Positions 7,746 to 16,623 of a stretch of DNA of 48,000 nt are shown here, piece after piece; position 1 is the stretch's first letter, and every line of letters starts with the position of its first letter. The notes below the pieces were generated by a model. That model did not search any database. It was not told the DNA's origin and was given only the letters and a program-made list of their open reading frames with translations. A program made the position numbers and the translations under genes. The stretch spans positions 1 through 48,000 of the forward strand of contig JAHJLV010000046.1 of NCBI GenBank assembly GCA_018821535.1, written 5' to 3'. Source of the stretch: Pseudomonadota bacterium (GTDB lineage Bacteria > Desulfobacterota > Desulfobacteria > Desulfobacterales > Desulfobacteraceae).

Positions 7746-8810
7746 TCAGGTGCCAGTGTTATATGCTTTGTCCGGCGGTGCGGATGACTGCCAGACGGTG
7801 TTTATCAGATCACGGGGGTTATCCAGGTTCCCGGCCAGTATCCAGTCTGCAATATGCATTGCGGTATCCGGGTATGTGTGCTGATATGCCATATCTGTAT
7901 CCAGAAATTTTTTGATATGATGATAATCAAGGGTGTCCACAGCAGTTCCAAGTTTCAGCAGATTTATGGTCATGGCATTGGAAATCTGTTCAAACTGTCG
8001 CTTAAGGGGTTTTACCAGCAGTTTTTTGCCCAGAGACATGGCTTCGCTGGGCAGTTCAAATCCGGCATTGCAGATCACCCCCTGGCACAGGGTCAGGTCT
8101 TTATGGAATCGGGTTTTGGAAAACGGGTGCCAGATGATATTGTCATCACAGGTTTTTGGATAATCAGAATTTCCGGCATATACAGCAAACCGATAGTCTT
8201 TAAAAGGACGTAAAAGCTGTCTGATATGATCGTGATTTTCAAATGGCAGATAAACAAGAATTAAATCAGGATGTGTTTTTTCGGGCAGGTAAAGATTCCG
8301 GGGAATAACAGGCGGTACAATCGGACAATCAAAATGATGCCAGTGCATGCCTATGGAGAATTCTGCCGGGGCAAAATTCCGGATGATCAGGCGGGCAGGA
8401 TAATTGGACCGGTCCATGGGGATATCATGTAAAAAAGCGTATTGATGGCCCAGCCCGAGACTGGGAATTTTGTTCTTTTTTGCAACAAAAGCGCTCACAG
8501 GATCAAAATCGGTAATCACCAGATCGTAGCCTGAAGCGTCAAATGCATACAGATCTTTGATAAATCTGCCAATGGAAAGGTTTTTTGCAGTGTTTATATA
8601 TTGAATTGATCCGTTTTTAACTGAAAATGTAAATCCTTTAAAAAAGCCTTTGGCATGAATGATGGAAGTATCATATATTTTGTTTTTATCGCATCCGCTG
8701 AAAATCGCATCCACTTTTATGCCCCGTTCCTGCAGACATTGAATGATACGGGTGGATCGTGTGATATGCCCGTTACCGGTTCCCTGAATGCCGTATAATA
8801 TTTTCATCAT
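7746..8810 (-). CDS. Glycosyltransferase of the MJ1255/MurG-like family
   Basis: A 354-residue GT-B fold protein. The N-terminus KILYGIQGTGNGHITRS is the signature of the family typified by MJ1255 (TIGR00661), with the GxGxGH loop of GT28/MurG-like enzymes; the C-terminal half has the donor-site features GVICNAGFELPSEAMSLG and KPLKRQFEQ. These enzymes are thought to transfer a nucleotide-sugar residue to a lipid or polyprenol acceptor on the cytoplasmic side of the membrane; the exact acceptor is unknown. It lies 12 nt downstream of the PHP-glycosyltransferase gene, so the two probably act in one glycolipid or cell-surface glycan pathway. ATG 8807 is an alternative start. Confidence 0.8.
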   Translation of the reverse strand: MMKILYGIQGTGNGHITRSTRIIQCLQERGIKVDAIFSGCDKNKIYDTSIIHAKGFFKGFTFSVKNGSIQYINTAKNLSIGRFIKDLYAFDASGYDLVITDFDPVSAFVAKKNKIPSLGLGHQYAFLHDIPMDRSNYPARLIIRNFAPAEFSIGMHWHHFDCPIVPPVIPRNLYLPEKTHPDLILVYLPFENHDHIRQLLRPFKDYRFAVYAGNSDYPKTCDDNIIWHPFSKTRFHKDLTLCQGVICNAGFELPSEAMSLGKKLLVKPLKRQFEQISNAMTINLLKLGTAVDTLDYHHIKKFLDTDMAYQHTYPDTAMHIADWILAGNLDNPRDLINTVWQSSAPPDKAYNTGT

Positions 8811-8822
8811 ATCTGCTTTTTT

Positions 8823-11282
8823 TTATGCAACACTCTGTCTTTGGTTCATATCGGCATGGTGTTTTTCGCTGACAAATCCATGCGGATGGTGGTTGCCGGA
8901 TATATTTAACGGTGTTTCGTTCAGAATATCAAACAAGGCTTCTGTCCAGTTGTAGGATTTTTGGATATGGTTCTGGCACCTGGATTTCATCAAGGCAAAT
9001 TCGTTCGGGTTCTCTGTTTTTAATGAATGCATCATTTTTATGGTATTGACCCACAGATCCTGATCTGAAAGGGGATATGCAAAGCCGGTTTTTTGGGCAC
9101 AGATGATTTCCTGGGGCCCGCCGATATCCGTGACCAGCGCTGGAAGTCCGTGGGACTGGGCCTCCAGAATCACCATGCCGAACGTATCCGTGGTACTGGG
9201 AAAAACAAAAAGATCACAGAATTCATAATACAGTTCCAGCGCATGAGTGTTAATATATCCTGTAAAATGGATGCGATCACAGGATTTAAATTTTGTTTTA
9301 TAATGGTCCAGGTCCGGGCCGGTTCCGCAAAGGATCAGGTTCAAATCCGGTATTGTTTCACATGCCTTGAGGTAAGTATCCAGTAAATAATCAATATTCT
9401 TGTCCTGGCTGACCCGTCCGGCCCATAACAGAGAGGTTCCTTTCTGTATCCTGTTTTTCTTTCGGAATCTGGTTTTCCAGGAAGGATCAGGATTGAACGG
9501 CTTGATATGAATTCCGCGTTTGAAGAGACTCATTTTTTCAGGCGCATAGTTCTGCTGCTCCAGAATTTTTATGTATTCCTGTGTCGGCACCTTGATATGG
9601 GTTGAAAAAGCATAAAAGCGGTTGACCAGTGATTTGATGATATCTGCCAGGGCCTCGTCCTTGAAAACAAGCTCAGCCTGGGCAGCAAAATCAGTATGAT
9701 AAATACTGGTGCACTCAATACCCAGCATGGATGCCATCACCATCCCCAGAACACCCACAGGTCCGGGAGTGGATATCATGATTTTTTCCGGCCGAAAATC
9801 ATATATCATTTCCATGGATGCCAGAAGAGACGGAAAATGGAGCGTGTAGGACGGATAGAATTCCGGTGTGACAGAATCGATACAGGGCAGATACAGGATG
9901 TGGCCAGAGTCCTTGTCAATCTGTTTTTTTTCAGGAACACAGGCTGCAAAACAGATATTGAGGTCTCTTTTTTCACATTGTTTGCGGAACCTGTTAAGGG
10001 TCACTGAAACCCCGTTCTGATCAATAAAGGTGTCAGTGAACCAGAGAATTCTTTTATGCCGGATATTCTGCTGCCCGACATATTCTTCTTTGAGTTCATG
10101 AATCATTTCCCTGTCCTGGGACAGATGTTTTAATGAAGAAAAAAATGGGATACTGATAAATAAAGCGGGCAGTGAAGACATCAGGTTCTGGAACAGTTTG
10201 CCGACATCCCCTTTTGAAAAATCATTCACAAAAGAATCCAGAAGGGTTTTAAAGAATTCATCCAGTAAAAGACCCATGCTGTGATATGAGTTTTCTATCT
10301 TTGCTTCCATATCCAGATGAGGATTCTGGGACCAGTGATAAATATCTTCAAAAAATTTTAATGCGATTTTATCCTTGATCTCTTTTCCTTTTTTTACCTT
10401 TCGCAGGGTTATCCATTGCTTAAGCCGGCTTTGTTTTTCTTCAAATATGACACTGTTGATTACAGACAGGATTCCGCCGGTTGCGTTTTTTCGGGCATCG
10501 GACGAATAATCGCAAAAGATTTTGTAAATGGAAAACGCAAAGGATTTAAAATCATTGCACCGTCCGACGGCCAGGGTTTTTTTATCCTTGATGGACTGAA
10601 TAAACTGTGCCTTTGTGGATGCCTCCGGGCTTACGGTGGCTGTCTGTCCGATAAAAAGGCAGGCATGATCATCTGATCCGCCGGTAAAGCCTTTAATCCA
10701 GGGGTCAGAACTGATGGGGTCAATATGATATCTGTCCTGCAGAAATTGAATTTTTTCTTTTGTCAGGTGATTCAGAATATCCTGCCAGGTTTGATTATAA
10801 TAGGTGTTTCTGGCGCCGTTCATGCCTTCAAAAATATCAAAAAGCAGCATCAGTTTTTCAATGGTCTGAATGTCAAGACGCTTGTTGACACTGTAAAACC
10901 CATGGGCCACAGAATATGCGACATCATGGTTGCGCAGATAATCGCGAAACTGATATATATTTTCGCGCAACAGATTAAGGGCTTCAAATTGTTCAGGGGT
11001 GATGTCATAGACAAGCACATGTATCTTGCACCTGTTCTCGGGAAAATATGTGGTGAATTCCACACTGATGAACGTATCTTCCGGATAGTTCCGGGTAAGC
11101 TGTAAAACCCCTTCAATGGTATTGTGGTCTGTGATGGTAACCAGATCCATTTTGTATTGTTTTGCAGTGGCATATAAGGTATCGATGTCTGTATAGGATT
11201 CCTGGGCACCTACTTTTTGCAGGAACCATTCAGAGGGTCTTTTGGATGCTTTGCTGTGAACATGTAAGTCTGCCCGGAGCAT
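8823..11282 (-). CDS. PHP-domain / GT4 glycosyltransferase fusion protein
   Basis: An 819-residue two-part protein. Residues 1-~260 are a PHP metallo-phosphoesterase domain: LRADLHVHSKAS, then TITDHNT, VEFTTYF, VAHGFYS and the late GGSDDH, which keep the metal-binding His/Asp pattern. Residues ~265-400 are helical and unassigned. Residues ~405-790 are a GT-B glycosyltransferase of family GT4 (RILWFTDTF...NGVSVTLNRF, LLWAGRVSQDKNIDYLL, LCGTGPD, FPSTTDTFGMVILEAQSHG, TDIGGPQEII), the mannosyl/glucosyl-type fold using a nucleotide sugar. The PHP part might remove a phosphate from the acceptor or product. It is first in a minus-strand set with a second glycosyltransferase. GAGAAC lies upstream of the ATG. 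Confidence 0.85.
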   Translation of the reverse strand: MLRADLHVHSKASKRPSEWFLQKVGAQESYTDIDTLYATAKQYKMDLVTITDHNTIEGVLQLTRNYPEDTFISVEFTTYFPENRCKIHVLVYDITPEQFEALNLLRENIYQFRDYLRNHDVAYSVAHGFYSVNKRLDIQTIEKLMLLFDIFEGMNGARNTYYNQTWQDILNHLTKEKIQFLQDRYHIDPISSDPWIKGFTGGSDDHACLFIGQTATVSPEASTKAQFIQSIKDKKTLAVGRCNDFKSFAFSIYKIFCDYSSDARKNATGGILSVINSVIFEEKQSRLKQWITLRKVKKGKEIKDKIALKFFEDIYHWSQNPHLDMEAKIENSYHSMGLLLDEFFKTLLDSFVNDFSKGDVGKLFQNLMSSLPALFISIPFFSSLKHLSQDREMIHELKEEYVGQQNIRHKRILWFTDTFIDQNGVSVTLNRFRKQCEKRDLNICFAACVPEKKQIDKDSGHILYLPCIDSVTPEFYPSYTLHFPSLLASMEMIYDFRPEKIMISTPGPVGVLGMVMASMLGIECTSIYHTDFAAQAELVFKDEALADIIKSLVNRFYAFSTHIKVPTQEYIKILEQQNYAPEKMSLFKRGIHIKPFNPDPSWKTRFRKKNRIQKGTSLLWAGRVSQDKNIDYLLDTYLKACETIPDLNLILCGTGPDLDHYKTKFKSCDRIHFTGYINTHALELYYEFCDLFVFPSTTDTFGMVILEAQSHGLPALVTDIGGPQEIICAQKTGFAYPLSDQDLWVNTIKMMHSLKTENPNEFALMKSRCQNHIQKSYNWTEALFDILNETPLNISGNHHPHGFVSEKHHADMNQRQSVA

Positions 11283-11387
11283 AGGGTGTTCTCCTTGAAA
11301 GTGGTGTATTTAATATATTGCCTTTTTAAAGAAAAATTGTGAGAATTGAATTAAGAATGGATTTTAAAATTGTAAAAGAAAATACAT

Positions 11388-12284
11388 ATGACAAAAGATC
11401 AGATTTCAAACATGATTCGGGATTTTATTCAAAACTCTGTCTTGAATGCCCTGCACAACGAAAACAATGATCCGGCATGGGATGATTTTCTGGTGGGTTT
11501 TGCTTCAGGGGCTGATCCGCTCTGGCAGCAGTATAAAGAATATGTGGGTGCATTTCACTGGACGCCGTGGGAGGTGTTTAATCAGCACTGTCCGGATAAA
11601 AATGTCAGCGCAGAACAGTTGACGGTGATCTCCTGGATACTTCCGCAAAGAGAGCAGGTTCGCAAACTTAACGCAGAAGCTCAGATTTTTCCGGATGAAG
11701 CCTGGGCGAGGGTGCGGGTGTACGGGGAGGCCTTTAATATTGCCTTGCGAAAACATCTGGTGGAAAAATTTGAAGCATCGAAAATCGCAGCTGTGGCGCC
11801 CATGCTGGTTCCCAACTGGACCGTTGTCAAATCAAGCCGGTTTTCCTATGCATCATCCTGGTCGGAGCGTCATGCAGCTCACGCGGCAGGACTTGGCACT
11901 TTTGGCCTGTGTGACGGATTGATTACCCAGAAAGGAAAAGCCATGCGGGCAGGATCTGTTGTGGTGAATCTGAAGCTGGAGCCCACCGTCAGAACATATT
12001 CCAGTCATCAGGCATACTGTCTGTTTTATGCCCAGGGAACCTGCAAAAAATGCATGGAACGCTGTCCGGTTCAGGCCATTTCTGAAAAAGGGCATGATAA
12101 GGAAAAATGCCGGCAGCATCTGGTTCAATCTGCAGCATATGTGAAGAAAACATTTGGTTTTGATGGATACGGCTGTGGGTTATGTCAGGTGGGTGTGCCC
12201 TGTGAGCATATGATTCCGGTAAAAGCAGCACGCCTGGCCCTGGAAAAAGGAGAGCCGCCTGCTCCAAGACCGCCGATTGCCTGA
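11388..12284 (+). CDS. QueG-like 4Fe-4S iron-sulfur protein
   Basis: A 298-residue protein resembling epoxyqueuosine reductase and its relatives: a middle segment HAAHAAGLGTFGLCDGLIT (the AGLG...G pattern typical of the family), then ferredoxin-type cysteines CKKCMERCP with a later C in DKEKCRQH, and a second group GYGCGLCQVGVPC. This fits two 4Fe-4S clusters. True QueG uses cobalamin to make queuosine in tRNA; this homologue lacks the C-terminal HEAT region and may instead be one of the many uncharacterised QueG-like reductases of anaerobes. It converges with the DUF3786 gene, only 3 nt apart. I would not assign queG. Confidence 0.65.
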   Translation: MTKDQISNMIRDFIQNSVLNALHNENNDPAWDDFLVGFASGADPLWQQYKEYVGAFHWTPWEVFNQHCPDKNVSAEQLTVISWILPQREQVRKLNAEAQIFPDEAWARVRVYGEAFNIALRKHLVEKFEASKIAAVAPMLVPNWTVVKSSRFSYASSWSERHAAHAAGLGTFGLCDGLITQKGKAMRAGSVVVNLKLEPTVRTYSSHQAYCLFYAQGTCKKCMERCPVQAISEKGHDKEKCRQHLVQSAAYVKKTFGFDGYGCGLCQVGVPCEHMIPVKAARLALEKGEPPAPRPPIA

Positions 12285-12287
12285 TTT

Positions 12288-12890
12288 TTATCCGATGATT
12301 TCCATGATTTTTTTGGAACAGTATTCTCCCACATCTGCCAGTCCGTCTATGGGTAAAAACAGGTGGGCATTGTTTGAATACAGACAGGTGACTGATGCAG
12401 GAAAATCTTCGTCTGCCTCGTAGAAAATATAGCACAAAGCAATTTTGGGCAAAGGATACACAATAAAAGAAAAATCTCCACTGGTGCCCTGGGGGGTATC
12501 TTCTCCGTTCAGGGTGTGTTTTATCTTTTCAATGGATGTCTTTATTTTATCCACGTGGGGGACAAGGGTCTGTTCAGTGTGGGTGGCAAATGCACCTACA
12601 TAGGGCATACTGTCCGGCAGTTCCTTGAAGGACTTGAAAGGTGTCTGGATACAGATGTCCGGGCAGGCATTCAGGGCATAAAGCGAAATCAGAATGCCGA
12701 AAATGGAAGAGTGTTCCTGATCGCCCAGCACAATGCCCTTTGGTGTAATCTGACAGGTTTCACCAAAGGCGTTAAAAATAAAGGTCTGTCCTTCCTGAAC
12801 CGCTGGCAGATTTTTTTCAAGGTCCGCAGGCAGTTTTTTATATAGTGTGTCAAGATTATTCTGAACTATTTTTGCATAATTGTCTGTCAT
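12288..12890 (-). CDS. DUF3786 domain protein
   Basis: A 200-residue soluble protein. The central LISLYALNA and the C-terminal FIVYPLPKIALCYIFYEADEDFP motif followed by FLPIDGLADVGEY match, from memory, the DUF3786 family found in anaerobes, often near corrinoid or iron-sulfur enzymes. No catalytic residues are known for the family. Here it is convergent with the QueG-like gene, which is an iron-sulfur and possibly corrinoid-type protein; that association is suggestive only. Single gene, preceded by a short AT-rich gap. Confidence 0.7.
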   Translation of the reverse strand: MTDNYAKIVQNNLDTLYKKLPADLEKNLPAVQEGQTFIFNAFGETCQITPKGIVLGDQEHSSIFGILISLYALNACPDICIQTPFKSFKELPDSMPYVGAFATHTEQTLVPHVDKIKTSIEKIKHTLNGEDTPQGTSGDFSFIVYPLPKIALCYIFYEADEDFPASVTCLYSNNAHLFLPIDGLADVGEYCSKKIMEIIG

Positions 12891-12981
12891 TTTTTGCAGG
12901 CTTTCAAATTTCAGGTTTGCATATTTAAATCTGATTATTGAAGAGACACTTTAATTGAAACATTTTTTCAGATCAAGAAAT

Positions 12982-15036
12982 TTATCCGGTTGCCTTGATT
13001 TTTTCTTTGACGGCTTTTCCCAGATCGATAAAATCATAGGGCTTTTTAATGTAGGGTCCAGCCCCCAGCAGCTGGGCTTTTTTCACCCGTTCTGATTCAG
13101 AAAATCCACTGGTGATGACAGCAGGGGTTCCCGGCTGAATTTCAAGAATTTTCATATAGGTTTCAAGCCAGTCCATTCCCGGTTCCATGATCATGTCAAG
13201 GATGACCAGATCAGAAGGATGACAGCGGATATATTCTACTGCTTCTTCCCCGCTTCTGGCTGCATGTACTTTATAGTTCAGCCGTTTGAGATAACTGACA
13301 GCGATTTCCCTTTGTTCAGGCATATCATCTACGATCAGAATGGATTGGCCATCTCCCATAAGATTCAGGCTGATTTCATCTGATTGAAGCGGTTTTAATA
13401 CAGCTGTTTTGGACGGCAGATAAATGGTTACAGTGGTTTGTTCAAAGGGCTTGCTTGAAATATCAATATAACCGTTATGATCTTTTACCGTTCCCCAGAC
13501 AACAGACATTCCCAGACCGGTACCGCTTCTGCCCATTTTCTTATTGGTATAAAAAGGCTCGAATATTTTGTCTATATTTTCTTCCAGAATACCGATACCG
13601 TTATCGGTGACGGTAAGAACAACATATTCACCTTCACGAACAGATGAATACCCCCGGAGGGGGGAATCAAGGCAGGCATGGTGTGTGCAGATTGAAATCT
13701 GCCCTTTTGTTTTAATTGCTTCTGCTGAATTATTCACCAGATTCATCAGGGTTTTCATCAGATGAACCGGGGACCCCTCAATGGTCATTGGCCGGGAGGA
13801 TATCCGGGATCTGATTTGAATGTCCGGAAAATCAGTTTTGAGTTTCAAACATTCGGGGGATTCAAGATATTGGTATATGACTGTATTGAGATCCAGACTT
13901 TCATTATTAGTGACACCGCGTCGGGCAAGGGTGAGAAGATCATGCACAACTGCAGCAGCCCGTTGTCCGGATTTCTGAATTACTTTGAGGGAAGGAATAA
14001 TCGGGCTGTCTTCCGGCAGGTCCATCATGATCAGATCAGGATAGTTGACTATGCCTGAAAGTATATTGTTCAGATCATGGGCCACCCCTCCTGCAAGCCT
14101 TCCGATGGCTTCCATGCGCTGTGCTCTTGCAAGCTGCTTTTCAAGCTGTATGCGTTTATTGTCATTGTCCAACTGGAGCGTGATGTCTTCATAGACACAC
14201 AAGATCCCCACAACCTCTCCGGCAGTATCGTGCAGGGGAATTTTACTGGTATCTAAAAACTGTTTTTGATTTGCCGCATTGGTCTGGATCTGATGAATGT
14301 GAAGCTCTGATTTATTCTGTTTGATGATACGTTTGTCCTGTTCCTGATAGACCAGAGTTTCTTTTTCTGTCCACGGGAGCATATCGTCTGTCATCCCTTT
14401 TATATCTTTGGGGTTGGAAATTCCGGCATCGTTTGCAAAGCTCTGATTGCAGCCGATATAAATACTGTCTTTATTTTTCCAGTAAATCGCATGGGGGATA
14501 GCATCAATTACAATCTGCTGTGTTTTTTTTGATTCTTCTAATTTATCAATGGCCTGCTGTTTTTCAAAGTCATCCTGTTCCAGTTTTTCAGTATATTTTT
14601 TCTGGATTAAAACATGATTCTTTTGGGCCTGGGTCAAGGCATCCAGAATGGTTTTTACGGCAACCACACCCAGCAGCAAATCATCTTCTGTAACAATAAT
14701 ATGATCATATAATTTGTCGGATTTACGTTGCATGGCCTGTTCTGCAACCATTTCAACTGATTTGGAATGTGGTACAATAATTGGAGATACATCCATCAGG
14801 CGTGAGATGGGCTTGTTGTAAAAAAGCGCAAATCCATAGCGCTGACTGAGTGTCGAATTCAGATGGATATTCATGACCATGCCGGCAATCTGCTGGTGTG
14901 CCATCACAACAACGCAGCTGACAGGTTTGTTGTTATCAAATATGGATTTAACCTGACTGACAGGTGTGTCTGTGTTTACAATGTGTGCTTTTTCACAGAG
15001 CTGTCCGATTTTTACAGGAATAGTGGTTTGATTCAT
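12982..15036 (-). CDS. Hybrid sensor histidine kinase with CBS-pair, PAS and receiver domains
   Basis: A 684-residue cytoplasmic protein with no membrane helix. Domain order: a CBS-like pair (1-~135; PVSQVKSIFDNNKPVSCVVV, ... ILGVVAV-type turn), a coiled coil, a PAS domain (~175-285; ending VGILCVYEDIT), HisKA with His320 in GGVAHDLNN, HATPase with Asn436 in NLVNNSAEA, the G1 box DNGIG and G2 box GTGLGM, and a C-terminal receiver (ILIVDD at ~570, phospho-acceptor Asp614 in VILDM, Lys665 in KKP). CBS pairs often bind adenine nucleotides, so it may sense energy state. No separate response regulator lies beside it, so its output partner is elsewhere. Confidence 0.88.
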   Translation of the reverse strand: MNQTTIPVKIGQLCEKAHIVNTDTPVSQVKSIFDNNKPVSCVVVMAHQQIAGMVMNIHLNSTLSQRYGFALFYNKPISRLMDVSPIIVPHSKSVEMVAEQAMQRKSDKLYDHIIVTEDDLLLGVVAVKTILDALTQAQKNHVLIQKKYTEKLEQDDFEKQQAIDKLEESKKTQQIVIDAIPHAIYWKNKDSIYIGCNQSFANDAGISNPKDIKGMTDDMLPWTEKETLVYQEQDKRIIKQNKSELHIHQIQTNAANQKQFLDTSKIPLHDTAGEVVGILCVYEDITLQLDNDNKRIQLEKQLARAQRMEAIGRLAGGVAHDLNNILSGIVNYPDLIMMDLPEDSPIIPSLKVIQKSGQRAAAVVHDLLTLARRGVTNNESLDLNTVIYQYLESPECLKLKTDFPDIQIRSRISSRPMTIEGSPVHLMKTLMNLVNNSAEAIKTKGQISICTHHACLDSPLRGYSSVREGEYVVLTVTDNGIGILEENIDKIFEPFYTNKKMGRSGTGLGMSVVWGTVKDHNGYIDISSKPFEQTTVTIYLPSKTAVLKPLQSDEISLNLMGDGQSILIVDDMPEQREIAVSYLKRLNYKVHAARSGEEAVEYIRCHPSDLVILDMIMEPGMDWLETYMKILEIQPGTPAVITSGFSESERVKKAQLLGAGPYIKKPYDFIDLGKAVKEKIKATG

Positions 15037-15305
15037 ATACGCCCGATTTTAATAGATAAGAAAATAAATTTCAGACAATATCCCAGAGAATAATTCGGAT
15101 TTTGTTAGTATTGCGCTAAACTATTGTTCGGGCATTGTTCATACATTTGCTATTGGGTTCAAGATTTGTCTCAATGAAAAAAAAGCACCCGACAAAAGAA
15201 GATGGACAAATACAGTTGATATCTCATACTATATAAAAAAAAATAAACAAAAGTTTTTTATGCTCTCCGTATAAAAATCTGAGAAACCTGATAATAAAGG
15301 AAAAG

Positions 15306-15677
15306 ATGGGCCCGGATAAAAAGAAAATACAGGATCTTGAACGCCGGATGGAAGCGCTGGGAATTCTAAAAGAGGATATTGAAGAAAAATTTATAAAGGC
15401 CTCTGGACGGGGAGGGCAGAAAATTAATAAAACATCCTGTGCTGTTTTTGTCCGGCACACCAAAACCCAGTTGTCTGTCAAGTGCGCAACATCCAGATCC
15501 CAGCATTTAAACCGGTTTCTTGCCCTCAGAAGCCTGGTTGAAAAAATTGAGGCGCTGTCTTCGGGTGAACTGTCGCCGGAGCAGGCAGCAGATGTGATGA
15601 TCCGAAAACAGAAGATGCGCAGAAAACGAAAGACAAAAGACAGGCTTTCTAAAATGCTCCCAGTTGACAGGGTTTGA
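15306..15677 (+). CDS. Short GGQ release-factor-like protein (RF-1 domain, ribosome rescue type)
   Basis: A 123-residue protein consisting only of the RF domain 3: GRGGQKINKTSCAV carries the universal GGQ peptidyl-tRNA hydrolysis motif, followed by a basic C-terminal tail (RKQKMRRKRKTKDR). It lacks the codon-recognition domain of RF1/RF2. It resembles ArfB and the mitochondrial C12orf65-type factors that release peptides from stalled ribosomes or large subunits; the bacterial version is uncharacterised. AAGGA lies before the ATG. Its last 29 bp overlap the convergent CQLG-repeat gene. Confidence 0.8.
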   Translation: MGPDKKKIQDLERRMEALGILKEDIEEKFIKASGRGGQKINKTSCAVFVRHTKTQLSVKCATSRSQHLNRFLALRSLVEKIEALSSGELSPEQAADVMIRKQKMRRKRKTKDRLSKMLPVDRV

Positions 15678-16077
15678 TTCTCAGTCCTTTTTTTTCGCAG
15701 GCAGAGCTGACAAAAAGGCGGTGAAGATCAAAATTTTGTGCAATCTCCCAGCAGGACAGGCATGATATTCTGCCTTCCACTGCGGCTGCATCTATTTTCT
15801 GATTCAGTTCCGGGGGAATATCTATCTCAGGATTTAATTTTTTTTTGTTTTTGTAGCCGAACAGGCCAAGTTGACATTTTGTCAGCCGGTATCCCACAAG
15901 ATCTATCTGTTTACCGATATCCGCAGGGCAAGTGCCTGTCATTTCGGCAATATCGTGGGCTGCATGGCAGGTGATCCTCTGATCCACAGCTTTTTCTGTT
16001 ATTATTTTTGACAGTGTCTCGTCGATTTCGTCTGCAGGATGCTTTTTTGCAAAATCTTTTTTATTTTCATGTGTCAT
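15649..16077 (-). CDS. Protein of unknown function with two tandem CQLG-motif domains
   Basis: A 142-residue soluble protein made of two copies of a ~42-residue unit: residues ~34-74 (RITCHAAHDIAE ... GYRLTKCQLGLFG) and ~103-142 (RISCLSCWEIAQ ... GLRIKPCQLGAF). Each unit has a Cys near its start and a CQLG-x-F end, with a helix-turn-helix-like helical middle, suggesting a tiny Cys-containing (perhaps metal-binding or DNA-binding-like) fold duplicated in tandem. I recall single-unit relatives in sulfate reducers but know no function. ATG 16077 is chosen because AGGA stands seven bases upstream; the longer frame to 16239 is a read-through of the spacer. Its stop overlaps the release-factor-like gene. 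Confidence 0.7.
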   Translation of the reverse strand: MTHENKKDFAKKHPADEIDETLSKIITEKAVDQRITCHAAHDIAEMTGTCPADIGKQIDLVGYRLTKCQLGLFGYKNKKKLNPEIDIPPELNQKIDAAAVEGRISCLSCWEIAQNFDLHRLFVSSACEKKGLRIKPCQLGAF

Positions 16078-16205
16078 TTTATTTTCCTGTTGGATGTTTA
16101 AATCATGACCTTTAATTCTTGAAATACCCTTTGGGAAAGTTCTATAGTGTATATGGCAGAATGATAATATAAAGAAACACCAATTGAAATAGAAAAGGAA
16201 TAATT

Positions 16206-16547
16206 TTGGACAGGCGGAAGATAAAAGATTTCTGGGCAAAAGCCTTGTTCAGTATGAACATTTTTGCATGGATATTGCTGATTTTTATTTTACTGGTGTT
16301 TCATCGGGCCCAGCCGGAATTTGAAACCATATTTGATCGGTTTTATAATTTAAATATCAGAACATATTGGGATATCCAGTATTTATATTATTTGATATAT
16401 ACAGTGATCTTTGGAATTCTTATCAGTCTGACCGGGTTTATCCTTGGTATCTTCAGGGGCCGAAGAAAAAATGATCATAAAAAAGCATTGATCCTTGTGG
16501 GAATTATTTCAATGATTCTTTTATGGGTCTGTGCGACAGTTATCTAA
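16206..16547 (+). CDS. Small hypothetical membrane protein, three predicted helices
   Basis: A 113-residue protein, TTG start with AAGGAA five bases upstream. Hydrophobic segments lie at ~18-33 (NIFAWILLIFILLVF), ~58-82 (LYYLIYTVIFGILISLTGFILGIF) and ~94-113 (ALILVGIISMILLWVCATVI); basic residues (RGRRKNDHKK) follow the second. No known family is recognised. It stands in front of two genes for exported proteins and may be cotranscribed with them. Confidence 0.6.
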   Translation: MDRRKIKDFWAKALFSMNIFAWILLIFILLVFHRAQPEFETIFDRFYNLNIRTYWDIQYLYYLIYTVIFGILISLTGFILGIFRGRRKNDHKKALILVGIISMILLWVCATVI

Positions 16548-16623
16548 ATTTTCAAGATTTTTCAGTTTTTTGTCGATAGCATGCAGGTAACCAAAAATAA
16601 AATTATTTCATATGGGACAACCG

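Noticed and set aside
8823..11282. Plus-strand and overlapping minus frames of 80-126 codons
   Set aside because: They are shadows of the long PHP-glycosyltransferase frame, which is supported by many motifs.
15224..15481. Minus-strand 85-codon frame opposite the GGQ protein gene
   Set aside because: It overlaps the coding sequence of the GGQ protein, whose motif is decisive.
16078..16239. N-terminal extension of the CQLG-repeat protein with a hydrophobic stretch
   Set aside because: The extension lies in the AT-rich spacer, overlaps the start of the divergent membrane protein gene and a better ribosome site stands before ATG 16077.
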